Shown here: piece after piece, positions 16,100 to 23,323 of the stretch | Layout of the letters: the number at the start of each line of letters is the position of its first letter | Numbering within the stretch: position 1 is the first letter of the stretch | Source: UBA877 sp034436335 | Lineage (GTDB): Bacteria > Chloroflexota > Anaerolineae > Anaerolineales > Villigracilaceae | NCBI GenBank assembly: GCA_034436335.1 | Contig: DAOTVO010000021.1 | Span: 1-64,000 of the forward strand | Reading direction: 5' to 3' | Length of the DNA: 64,000 bases | Notes under the pieces: model-generated | The model's database searches: none | The model's input: the letters and a program-made list of their open reading frames with translations, nothing else | Told to the model about the DNA's origin: nothing | Made by a program: the position numbers and the translations under genes

Positions 16100-17377
16100 T
16101 CAGTATTTGCGCGCAAAGCGGTTGCGCATCAAGATGGCGGATGCGTTCAGGCTGAGCAGCATGAGCAGCAGAACGACGATGGCCGCTGCCGCCAGGTGAC
16201 GCCACTCATCCTGCGGGCGGGAGGTCCACTGGTAAATCTGGATCGGCAGGGTGGTGAAGCGGGAGAAGAGTTTCGGGTCAAAGGAGATGGCTGTTGAAGC
16301 GCCCACCACCACCAGCGGGGCGGTCTCGCCGATGGCGCGGCTGATGGCCAGGATGGTGCCGGTCAGGATGCCGGGCAGGGCATTCGGCAGCACGTGCCAC
16401 CAGATGGTCTGCCACTTGGTCGCCCCCAGCCCGTAACTGGCCTTGCGCAGCGACTGCGGGACGGCGCGGATGGCCTCCTGGGCGTTGATGATGATGACGG
16501 GCAGGACGAGCAGGCCGAGGGTCAGTCCCGCCGAGAGGACCGTGCGCCCGGTGGCCGTGGCCGGGTCCGAGGCGCCGAACAGGACGCCGCTGGTCAGTTT
16601 TTCCAGTGCCCGGACGAAGATCGCCAATCCCAGGATGCCGTAAATGATGGACGGCACACCAGCCAGGTTGTTGATATTGGTCTGAATGATGCGATTCAGC
16701 CAGTTATCGGTGGCATATTCTTCGAGGTAGATTGCGGCACCTACCCCAAGCGGGAAGGCCATTGTAATGGTAATGATGATCGTCAGGAGTGAGCCAAGAA
16801 TGGCGGTGCGGACGCCTGCCGTCACCGCTTCGCTGGATTGCGGGCGGCTGATGAAGTCGGTTGTCAGCCAGGAGACGAATTTCAACTCCAGGCGAGGGTG
16901 CTCGGCGAGCAGTTCCTGCACTTGCGCTTCGATCTCCGCCCGGCGGAAGAGCGAATCGGCCAGCGACCAGGAGGCGACCACATTGTATTTCAGGATGCGC
17001 TCGACCACCAGGGCATAGACTTCGGCGCGGCTGCGCTCTTCGAAGGGCTTTTCGTTGTTGAGTTTGTTGAACGCCCCTTTGGATAACTGCGCTTGCAGGA
17101 GCGCCACCAACTGTTCGTGGGTCTGCTCCTCGAGCGGAACGCCGTCCACGGTGAACTGCGCCGGGTCTACTTTGGATTCGTAGGCCACGTATCCAAAGGC
17201 GCTGTCAATGATGTTCAACAGCAGGGCGGTCAGGACGATGATGCCGATCACGGTGGAGGCCTGAAAAATAACCAGCCAGACCTTCCCACGGCGGTGGCGG
17301 GCAGTCAGGTTGGCTTCTGGGGTCAGGGGCGAACCATTGCCATTCTTTTTCTTGAAGAGGTTCTTTTCGAGGCTCAT
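16100..17377 (-). CDS. pstA: Phosphate ABC transporter permease PstA, with an extracytoplasmic insertion (copy 1)
   Basis: Inner-membrane permease subunit for phosphate. At 425 residues it is about 130 longer than usual. The extra length lies between the first membrane helix (residues 34-56) and the second (near 190): a charged, helical segment from YESKVDPAQFTVDGV to about FVSWLTTDF. The rest is canonical, with the permease loop AIYLEEYATDNW, NLAGVPSIIYGILG and the EAA-like region RKASYGLGATKWQTIW. Its start overlaps the pstC stop by four bases. The insertion probably faces outside and might contact PstS. Confidence 0.94.
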   Translation of the reverse strand: MSLEKNLFKKKNGNGSPLTPEANLTARHRRGKVWLVIFQASTVIGIIVLTALLLNIIDSAFGYVAYESKVDPAQFTVDGVPLEEQTHEQLVALLQAQLSKGAFNKLNNEKPFEERSRAEVYALVVERILKYNVVASWSLADSLFRRAEIEAQVQELLAEHPRLELKFVSWLTTDFISRPQSSEAVTAGVRTAILGSLLTIIITITMAFPLGVGAAIYLEEYATDNWLNRIIQTNINNLAGVPSIIYGILGLAIFVRALEKLTSGVLFGASDPATATGRTVLSAGLTLGLLVLPVIIINAQEAIRAVPQSLRKASYGLGATKWQTIWWHVLPNALPGILTGTILAISRAIGETAPLVVVGASTAISFDPKLFSRFTTLPIQIYQWTSRPQDEWRHLAAAAIVVLLLMLLSLNASAILMRNRFARKY

Positions 17378-18327
17378 TCGTACACCTCCCGGAAACGCCG
17401 CACGAAGCGCTGGCTGATGATGTTGAGACCCAAGGTGATGAAAAACAGCAGCAGGCCGATGGCGAAGATGCTGTTGTAGTCAATTGAGTCGTAACTCAGG
17501 TCGCCGCCCGAAATGCGGACGATGTGCCCGGTCATGGTCTCGGCGCCCTTGAAGGGGTTGAAGGTAAAGTTCGGCCCTGCCCCGGCAGCCACGGCCACGA
17601 TCATCGTCTCGCCGATGGCGCGGCTGATGCCGAGGATGATGGCCGCCGAGATGCCCGAAAGCGCCGCCGGGACGACCACCTTGACGGCCACTTCCAGTTT
17701 AGTCGCGCCCAGCCCGTAGGCGGCCTCACGCAGGGAGCGCGGCACGGCGTTCAGGGCGTCTTCGCTGATGGAGGCGATAAGGGGCAGGATCAGGATGCCC
17801 ATCACCAGTCCGGCGGAACCGGTGTTGTAAATTTCGACCACATCCCGCCCGAAAATGGAGCGCAGGATGGGGGTCAAGAAGGTCAGGGCAAAGAAGCCGT
17901 ACACGATGGTGGGAATGCCGGCCAGGATTTCCAAGATGGGCTTGAGGGTGTTGCGCACTTTCAGGCTGGCGTATTCGCTCAGGTAGATGGCAACCGACAA
18001 GCCGAGGGGAATGGCGATCAGCATGGCAATCGCCGTAGTCATCAGCGTAGCAGTGACCAGCGGCAGCACGCCAAACGCGTTGATATGCGGCTGCCACTGG
18101 GTGCCGGTCAGGAAATCCCACAGGTTGACCTCGGGCAGGCGGAAGAACAGCCAGGCTTCCTTGCCCAGTTCGTAGACAATACCAAGCGTGATAAAGATCG
18201 AGAAAAAACCAGTAAAAAATAATAAAAACTGGATCAGGGACTCTCCCAAGCGGCGCCTTTTCTTGAGTCCCAGGGCTTTGGTCGGGTAACCGGACTGTCT
18301 CTCCGTCCCATTCACTGTTTCAGCCAT
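17374..18327 (-). CDS. pstC: Phosphate ABC transporter permease PstC (copy 1)
   Basis: The second permease subunit of the phosphate importer, 317 residues with six membrane helices. Motifs: LGLSVAIYLSEYASLKVRN, LEILAGIPTIVYGFFAL and the cytoplasmic coupling loop LREAAYGLGATKLEV. GETMIVAVAAGAGPNF is typical of PstC. Its stop overlaps pstA by four bases. An intergenic hairpin separates it from pstS. Confidence 0.96.
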   Translation of the reverse strand: MAETVNGTERQSGYPTKALGLKKRRRLGESLIQFLLFFTGFFSIFITLGIVYELGKEAWLFFRLPEVNLWDFLTGTQWQPHINAFGVLPLVTATLMTTAIAMLIAIPLGLSVAIYLSEYASLKVRNTLKPILEILAGIPTIVYGFFALTFLTPILRSIFGRDVVEIYNTGSAGLVMGILILPLIASISEDALNAVPRSLREAAYGLGATKLEVAVKVVVPAALSGISAAIILGISRAIGETMIVAVAAGAGPNFTFNPFKGAETMTGHIVRISGGDLSYDSIDYNSIFAIGLLLFFITLGLNIISQRFVRRFREVYE

Positions 18328-18358
18328 AATACATCCTTTTACGCATAGACAGAGCCTC

Positions 18359-18377
18359 CCCCCTCAGGAAGAGGGGG
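18359..18377 (-). promoter_or_regulatory. Intercistronic hairpin between pstS and pstC
   Basis: CCCCCTC at 18359-18365 pairs with GAGGGGG at 18371-18377 around five bases. There is no strong T-run. Such hairpins often protect the upstream pstS message or attenuate readthrough, so that more binding protein than permease is made; here that role is inferred. Confidence 0.55.
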
Positions 18378-18416
18378 AAGGACTCAAGATGGGAAGAGCA
18401 CTCCCTTTTTAGGTTG

Positions 18417-19472
18417 CTATTTGCCAACTGCGGTATGCCAGGCGTTCAGGGCTTCCTGGAGGGCAGCATCGCTGGCCGGGAAGTAGCCGACATCCAGAAT
18501 TTCGTCATTGACGTGGGTCAGGTAGAAGTAGATAAAAGCGGCTACCTGGGGCTTTTCCCGCATAATCTTGGCGTCGGAGTAGATGAACAGGGGGCGGGAA
18601 ATCGGGTAGGAGTTGTCTTCCGCCGTCTGGGCCGTGGGGGCAATCCCATCTACCGAGAGAACGGTCAGTTTGTCAGAGTTTTCCTGGTAGTAAGCGAAGC
18701 CGAAGAAGCCAACCGCGTAGGGGCTGCCTTCCACACCTTGCACCAACACATTGTCATCTTCGGAGAGTTGCAGGTTGCTGGCAGCCAGGATGGCAGCCTC
18801 GCCTTTTTCGACGCTGGCTTTGCCATTCTCATCCGGGTTGGCGGGAGCCATGATGGCTTCCACAAAGTAGTCGAAGGTACCCGAGTCAGTGCCAGGGATG
18901 AAGCGCAGGATGGGTTCGGCCGGCCATTCGGGGCGCACATCCGACCACTTCTCGGCAGTCGAGAAGATGAGCGCCAATTCGGCTTTGGTTACATCGGTAA
19001 CAAAGGTATTGTTCTTGCTGACGACCACTGCCAGCGCATCGGTGCCCACGCGGAAGGCAATCGGCTCGCGACCAATGGCCTGGCAGGACTCGATTTCGCT
19101 GGTTTTGATGGCGCGCGAGGCGTTGGAGATGTCGGTCTCGCCGGCCTTGCAGAAGCGCTCGAAACCAGCGCCGGAGCCAATGCTGTCAATGGTGATATTG
19201 CCGGTGAAACCTTCCTCCTCGAAGCGCTGCTTCATGCGCTCGCTCAGGGGGAAAACGGTGGACGAACCGGCGGTAATGATGTCGCCCGATACGGCGTCGG
19301 GCATGTACATGGCCATCGGGTCTTCGGTGGGAGCAGCAGTGGGGACATCCGTCGGCTGCGGCTCGTTCGTCATGACCGGTTTTTCGGTCGGGGTCGCGGC
19401 CGGGCCGCAGGCGCTCAGCACGAGCAGAGCGGCCATCAAAACGAACAGGGAAACAGTTAAATTTTTGCGCAT
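18417..19472 (-). CDS. pstS: Phosphate-binding lipoprotein PstS (copy 1)
   Basis: Extracytoplasmic phosphate-binding protein that feeds the Pst permease. The signal peptide is MRKNLTVSLFVLMAALLVL with lipobox LSAC and Cys22. A Pro/Thr-rich linker follows, then the PBP-like domain: GDIITAGSSTVFPLSERM, DSIGSGAGFERFCKAGETDI, and TDSGTFDYFVEAI for phosphate contacts. The length of 351 residues is normal. A putative Pho box lies 48-86 bases upstream (19520-19558). It is first in the pstS-C-A-B-phoU operon. Confidence 0.96.
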   Translation of the reverse strand: MRKNLTVSLFVLMAALLVLSACGPAATPTEKPVMTNEPQPTDVPTAAPTEDPMAMYMPDAVSGDIITAGSSTVFPLSERMKQRFEEEGFTGNITIDSIGSGAGFERFCKAGETDISNASRAIKTSEIESCQAIGREPIAFRVGTDALAVVVSKNNTFVTDVTKAELALIFSTAEKWSDVRPEWPAEPILRFIPGTDSGTFDYFVEAIMAPANPDENGKASVEKGEAAILAASNLQLSEDDNVLVQGVEGSPYAVGFFGFAYYQENSDKLTVLSVDGIAPTAQTAEDNSYPISRPLFIYSDAKIMREKPQVAAFIYFYLTHVNDEILDVGYFPASDAALQEALNAWHTAVGK

Positions 19473-19519
19473 TTCTTTTCTCCTTATAGTTTTTTATCGC
19501 CAACAGTGTATCAGTCGCT

Positions 19520-19558
19520 GTTTAAGGCACGGAGAACGATTGTTTAACGTCTTGTTAA
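19520..19558 (-). promoter_or_regulatory. Putative Pho box upstream of pstS
   Basis: On the minus strand TTAACA (19558-19553) and TTAAAC (19547-19542) sit exactly 11 bp apart. A third TTAAAC is at 19525-19520, that is 22 bp further, with the intervening unit degenerate. The 11-bp spacing and TTAACA-like units match the PhoP-box form known from Gram-positive bacteria. Confidence 0.7.
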
Positions 19559-19714
19559 AGATATATTGCAACCATTGGGATGGAGAGGTGTGTCTTTGCG
19601 AGGAGTGCCGATGCTCAAACACCTGCTGAAAAACTCAACGCGAAGGCGCAAAGCCGCCAGGTTTAAAACGTTTCGACCAGGGGAGGACCCTGGCCGAAAT
19701 CAAGGAGGAAGAAG

Positions 19715-19864
19715 ATGAATGAAAGTTCAACGCATGTGAGCCTGCCGCTTATGCCGCACATCCACTGCAAAGACGACTATCAGCGCAACTACATTGAGAG
19801 AGAAGAACCAGAACGCCATTGTTCACCTTTCCATTCCACCCCGAGGATACCACAACCCGGTTAA
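19715..19864 (+). CDS. Possible small protein (49 residues), unknown
   Basis: The ATG at 19715 follows a strong AAGGAGGAAG ribosome site, and the frame runs 49 codons (start MNESSTHVSLPLMPHIH, end TPRIPQPG). It is hydrophilic and rich in His, Pro and charged residues, with two Cys and no membrane segment. A hairpin (TTTCGACCAGGG pairing with CCCTGGCCGAAA, near 19673-19700) lies just upstream. It sits alone on the plus strand between pstS and phoR. The ribosome site is the main support; the coding potential is otherwise unproven. Confidence 0.35.
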   Translation: MNESSTHVSLPLMPHIHCKDDYQRNYIEREEPERHCSPFHSTPRIPQPG

Positions 19865-19888
19865 CAACCAACAAACACCAGGTTAACA
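19861..19888 (+). promoter_or_regulatory. Second putative Pho box in the pstS-phoR gap
   Basis: TTAACA at 19861-19866, CAAACA at 19872-19877 and TTAACA at 19883-19888 form a perfect 11-bp phase on the plus strand. The first repeat overlaps the stop codon of the possible 49-residue ORF. No plus-strand gene follows closely, so its target is unclear; it could act at a distance on pstS or drive an unannotated RNA. Confidence 0.6.
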
Positions 19889-20020
19889 GAAAGATAAAAA
19901 ATCCTCCCCAACCGGCGCCTGGCTCTAGTAACTATCTACCCTGGTCTCGGAAATTATCCGCAGATTGCGATTAACAATCCCGGCCTCATTGGGTAGGCAG
20001 TTACGGCTCTATCAATTGCG

Positions 20021-21262
20021 TCAGAAAGCCGGAATGGTGAAGAAAAACGTGCTTCCATGACCCTCCTGGCTCTCGGCCCAGATGCGCCCGCCGTGCGCCT
20101 CGACGATGTGACGGGAGATGGACAACCCCAGTCCTGTGCCGCCGCCAGAGCGCGCCCGATCGGACTTGAAGAAGCGCTCGAAAATGCGTTCCAGGTCCTC
20201 CTCGGCAATCCCCACCCCGGTATCGCGGACGCTGAAACAAACGCTCTTCCCCTGCTGCTCGGCGGATAACGTGATCTCGCCGCCTGGCGGCGTGAATTTA
20301 ACTGCGTTGTGGATGAGATTGACCAACACCTGCTCCAGCCGCCCCCGGTCGGCGCGCACTTCGGGCAGGGCCGCCGTTTCCTCGACCGTCAGCGTCAGCC
20401 CGGCGCGTTCGGCCTGGGTGCGCATCCGTTCGGCAGCCGATTCCAGCAGGCGGGACGGGTTGACTTTGCCGAATTGCAGCGCTACCTGCCCCGATTCGAT
20501 GCGCGACAGGTCGAGCAGTTCCTGCGCCATTTGGGTCAGGGCGTCCACCTCGGTCTCGATGCGTTCCAGGAAACGCGGCGCAGCCTCAGGGTCCGAGAGA
20601 GCGCCGTCGCGCAGGGTTTCGGTGAGCGCTTTGAGCGAGGCCAGCGGGGTGCGCAGTTCGTGCGAAACGTTCGAGATGAAATCCCGGCGCACCGATTCCA
20701 GCCGCCGCACGCGGGTCAGGTCGTGGACGAGCAGGAGCGAGCCGCCGGTCTGCTGGTCAGGCAGCACCACCAGTTGCAGGAAGGTCCGCTGGCGTGGCAG
20801 TTCGGTGGATTCGTCCTGCGCTTCACCGCTTTGCTGGCAGCGCTGCCAGACTTCCACTAGTTTGTGGTGGCGCAGCACTTCTACCACGCTGCGGCCAAGG
20901 GCGTCGGGGGCGGCGAACAACCGCTGCGCCGCCGGGTTTATAAATTGGACTCGCCCGGCGCTGTTGGCGATGAGCACGCCGTCGGTCATCTGTTCAAGGA
21001 CGGCCGCCAGCCGGTCGCGTTCGGCCTGCAGGGCCGAGAGACGCGCCGCCCACGTCAGGGCAAGGATTTTAACGGCGTTGGAGAGGTCTGCGAGGCCGGG
21101 AGCGTCCTCCGGCAGGGAGGATGGTGGCATCTGCTCTTCGATTGCCCGGCGCAGGGCAGATTGATAGCGCTTCAGACGGCGGCGCAGGAGAAGATGACGC
21201 CCACCCAGCCAGCCCAGGGCGGCGGTTAGAAGCGTAACGGGCAGGAGAAACAGCCAGTCCAT
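20021..21262 (-). CDS. phoR: Phosphate-responsive sensor histidine kinase PhoR
   Basis: Membrane sensor kinase partner of PhoB. Architecture: one N-terminal membrane helix (FLLPVTLLTAALGWLGG), a short linker, a PAS domain from about residue 85 (LEQMTDGVLIANSAGRVQFINPAAQ), the HisKA dimerisation helix with phospho-acceptor His near residue 201 (ISNVSHELRTPL), and a HATPase_c domain with N-box LIHNAVKF and G-boxes DTGVGIAEEDL and GGTGLGLSISR. Its 413 residues and single span match Gram-positive and Chloroflexota PhoR. It lies 14 bases after phoB. It probably senses Pst flux through PhoU. Confidence 0.92.
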   Translation of the reverse strand: MDWLFLLPVTLLTAALGWLGGRHLLLRRRLKRYQSALRRAIEEQMPPSSLPEDAPGLADLSNAVKILALTWAARLSALQAERDRLAAVLEQMTDGVLIANSAGRVQFINPAAQRLFAAPDALGRSVVEVLRHHKLVEVWQRCQQSGEAQDESTELPRQRTFLQLVVLPDQQTGGSLLLVHDLTRVRRLESVRRDFISNVSHELRTPLASLKALTETLRDGALSDPEAAPRFLERIETEVDALTQMAQELLDLSRIESGQVALQFGKVNPSRLLESAAERMRTQAERAGLTLTVEETAALPEVRADRGRLEQVLVNLIHNAVKFTPPGGEITLSAEQQGKSVCFSVRDTGVGIAEEDLERIFERFFKSDRARSGGGTGLGLSISRHIVEAHGGRIWAESQEGHGSTFFFTIPAF

Positions 21263-21276
21263 TTTTGCACAGAGGG

Positions 21277-21993
21277 TCAGCCCTCGAAGCGGTATCCGCC
21301 GCCGCGCACGGTGACGATGCGCTGTGGGTGGGCCGGGTCGGCTTCGATTTTCTGCCGCAGCCAGCGCACGTGGACGTCCACCGTGCGGCTGTCGCCGATG
21401 TACTCCCAGCCCCAGACGCGTTCGAGGATGAATTCGCGCGAGAGCATCTGGCCTTTGTGTTCGGCGAAGAAGACCAGCAGGTCGTACTCTTGCGGCTTGA
21501 GCGGGATAACTTCGCCGCCCCGCGCCACCTCGCGGCGGGTCAGGTCAATGGACAGGTCGCCGAAGGTGAGCACCTCGTGGGTGGTTTCGCTCCCGGCGGC
21601 TTTTAGTTTTTCCATTTCGTCACGGATGACTTTGGTGCGCCGCAATTGGGCTTTGACGCGGGCAATCAGTTCGCGCATGGAGAAGGGCTTGGTCAGGTAG
21701 TCGTCCGCGCCGACCTCCAGCCCGACGACGCGGTCTATCTCGTCGTCGCGGGCGGTGAGCATCAGCACCGGGACGTTCATCTCCTTGCGCAGGGTCTTGC
21801 AGACTTCGAAGCCGTCCAGGCCGGGGAGCATGATGTCGAGCAAAATCAGGTCGGGGGCTACGGCGCGGGCTTTTTCGAGCGCCTGATAGCCGTCTCCAAC
21901 CGTCTCGACTTCGTAGCCCTGTTTTTGCAGGTTGTAGGCCAGCGTTTCCTGCAGGGCGGGTTCATCTTCGACAACAAGAATTTTTTCCGGCAT
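21277..21993 (-). CDS. phoB: Phosphate regulon response regulator PhoB
   Basis: OmpR/PhoB-type transcription factor. The receiver domain has the acidic pair in VVEDEPA, phospho-acceptor Asp near residue 52 (LILLDIMLPGLDG), the conserved Thr in LMLTARDDE and the Lys in YLTKPFSMREL. The C-terminal winged helix includes LTRREVARGGEVIPLKPQEY and ends SRTVDVHVRWLRQKIE plus VRGGGYRFEG. It is placed as the Pho regulator because of phoR and the two pst clusters beside it. It presumably binds the 11-bp-phased boxes found at 19520, 19861 and 22480. Confidence 0.93.
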   Translation of the reverse strand: MPEKILVVEDEPALQETLAYNLQKQGYEVETVGDGYQALEKARAVAPDLILLDIMLPGLDGFEVCKTLRKEMNVPVLMLTARDDEIDRVVGLEVGADDYLTKPFSMRELIARVKAQLRRTKVIRDEMEKLKAAGSETTHEVLTFGDLSIDLTRREVARGGEVIPLKPQEYDLLVFFAEHKGQMLSREFILERVWGWEYIGDSRTVDVHVRWLRQKIEADPAHPQRIVTVRGGGYRFEG

Positions 21994-22031
21994 ACAAATA
22001 TCTTATCATAAACGATTATGACTCAAACAGA

Positions 22032-22087
22032 TTTTCCCAAAAGTATTTTGCCCCGCAAGCCTTCGCAGGGCAAAATACTCGGGAAAA
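22032..22087. repeat. Long imperfect palindrome upstream of phoB
   Basis: TTTTCCC-AA-AAGTATTTTGCCC (22032-22053) is mirrored by GGGCAAAATACT-C-GGGAAAA (22068-22087) around a GC/GC-closed loop, giving a stem of about 20 paired bases. It lies between phoB and the 98-residue gene. Without a T-run it is not a standard terminator; it might be an operator or a terminator-like structure for the leftward 98-residue gene. Confidence 0.6.
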
Positions 22088-22127
22088 GGGGAAACGGCGG
22101 GAAAATTGCACAAAATTCTGTTGCGCT

Positions 22128-22424
22128 TCAATCGGCGGCGGAGCGGATGGGCTGGTGGGGGGCGTATTCGGCCAGCAGGGTATCCACCAGAGAATTCTGC
22201 GGCAGGATAAGTTGTTGAGTTTGTTCCTGGCCGCTGCGTCCGAGAGTCACCAGGTAAATCATCCCGTGCTGGTCCCAGGAGGGCAGAAGGGCGATCTTTT
22301 GAATTGTCCAGCCGCTATCCAGAGCTGAGAGGAGCAACAGATAGGAGTTCGGCACAAAGGAAGCAAGGCGCGGTTGTTGAACGGTCATCCACATCTGTTC
22401 GGTTCGGATGGATTCGCCGAGCAT
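22128..22424 (-). CDS. Small protein of unknown function, putative Pho regulon member
   Basis: A 98-residue soluble protein. The start at 22424 (MLGESIRTEQM) is chosen because AGAAAGGA lies just upstream; the frame is open another 48 codons through the Pho box region, which argues against the longer form. The sequence shows an amphipathic core (SYLLLLSALDSGWTIQKI), a hydrophobic strand (GMIYLVTLG), and a polar tail. No family is recognised. It has its own phased Pho box (22480-22518) and follows a terminator of the pstB2 operon, so it is probably induced separately under phosphate starvation. It lies between phoB and pstB2 on the same strand. Confidence 0.7.
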   Translation of the reverse strand: MLGESIRTEQMWMTVQQPRLASFVPNSYLLLLSALDSGWTIQKIALLPSWDQHGMIYLVTLGRSGQEQTQQLILPQNSLVDTLLAEYAPHQPIRSAAD

Positions 22425-22479
22425 GTTCTGTGTCCTTTCTGAAAAATCGGATATTTTCAGCCCTATTTTATCGCAGGTT

Positions 22480-22518
22480 GATTGTGAACCGTTTAAGAGC
22501 AAGTTAAGGTTGTGTAAA
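22480..22518 (-). promoter_or_regulatory. Putative Pho box upstream of the 98-residue gene
   Basis: On the minus strand TTTACA (22518-22513), TTAACT (22507-22502) and TTAAAC (22496-22491) follow each other at exact 11-bp steps, with a weak fourth unit at 22485-22480. It is the most regular of the three boxes seen. Confidence 0.7.
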
Positions 22519-22520
22519 AC

Positions 22521-22542
22521 AAAAAAGGCCGCAAGGGCCTTT
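22521..22542 (-). terminator. Rho-independent terminator after pstB2
   Basis: Read on the minus strand, AAAGGCC, loop CTTGC, GGCCTTT and further T (22542 to 22521). It ends the leftward second pst operon just before the 98-residue gene's Pho box. Confidence 0.82.
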
Positions 22543-22564
22543 GTGAGCCAAAGCAGGCGGATGG

Positions 22565-23323
22565 TCACCCAAACCGCCCTTCGACATAATCTTCGGTGCG
22601 TTTTTGTTTCGGGTTGGTAAAGAGTTCCTTGCCGGGGCCGTATTCGATCAGTTTTCCTTGCAGGAAGAAGGCGGCGAAGTCGGCCGTCCGTGCCGCTTGC
22701 TGGACCGAGTGCGGGACGAGGACGATGGTGTACTGTCGCTTGAGTTCCTGGAGGGCAGCCTCTACTTTGCCGGTTGAGATTGGGTCGAGGCCGGAGGTGG
22801 GTTCGTCGAGCAGGATGACCTCCGGCTGGTTGGCCAGGACGCGCGCCAGGCAGAGGCGTTGCTGCTGCCCGCCGGAGAGGGCGATGGCCGGGTCGTTGAG
22901 GCGGTCTTTGACTTCGTCCCAGAGCGCGGCCAGGCGGAGACTGCGCTCAACCGCTGCATCCAGCCGGGATTTGCGCTTTTCGCCGGCCAGTTCCAGACCG
23001 TAGGTCAGATTGCCGCGGATGCTGAGGGGCAGGACAACCGGTCGAGCAAAGACCATCCCCACCTTGCGGCGCAGGGCAATGACATCCGTCTTCGGGTCGA
23101 GGATGTTTACGCCGTCAATCAAAATCTGGCCCGAAACGGCGCGTACCTCCGTCAGGTCGTTGAGACGGTTGAGACAGCGCAACAGGGAGGACTTCCCACC
23201 GCCTGCCGGCCCGAATAGCACGGTGATGGCGTTGGCCGGAATGTTGAGCGAAATGTCGCGCAGGCTCTCGGTTCCGTCTGCGTATTGCAAAGACAGGTTT
23301 TGGATGATGATTTTATCTACCAT
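22565..23323 (-). CDS. pstB: Phosphate ABC transporter ATP-binding protein (copy 2)
   Basis: A second phosphate-import ATPase, 252 residues. Walker A is GPAGGGKSSLLR, the signature is LSGGQQQR and Walker B is VILLDEPTSGLDP, so it should be active. The Q-loop (VFARPVVLPLSI) lacks the Gln normally present (VFQ in copies 1 and 3), a notable divergence. It overlaps pstA2 by seven bases and belongs with pstS2, C2 and A2. Confidence 0.93.
   Translation of the reverse strand: MVDKIIIQNLSLQYADGTESLRDISLNIPANAITVLFGPAGGGKSSLLRCLNRLNDLTEVRAVSGQILIDGVNILDPKTDVIALRRKVGMVFARPVVLPLSIRGNLTYGLELAGEKRKSRLDAAVERSLRLAALWDEVKDRLNDPAIALSGGQQQRLCLARVLANQPEVILLDEPTSGLDPISTGKVEAALQELKRQYTIVLVPHSVQQAARTADFAAFFLQGKLIEYGPGKELFTNPKQKRTEDYVEGRFG

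Larger units (their letters stand above)
19473..20020. other. 548-bp regulatory gap between pstS and phoR
   Basis: The largest gap in the window. It holds two putative Pho boxes, a strong hairpin near 19673-19700, a possible 49-residue ORF on the plus strand, and AT-rich sequence unlike the surrounding genes. The segment around 19630-19660 (CGCGAAGGCGCAAAGCCGCC) resembles common low-complexity intergenic repeats. Confidence 0.6.

Noticed and set aside
19630..19665. GCGCAAAGCC resembling part of a c-di-GMP-I riboswitch
   Set aside because: The upstream GGGCAAACC half and the P2 helix are missing and there is no room for them; it looks like a common low-complexity intergenic repeat.
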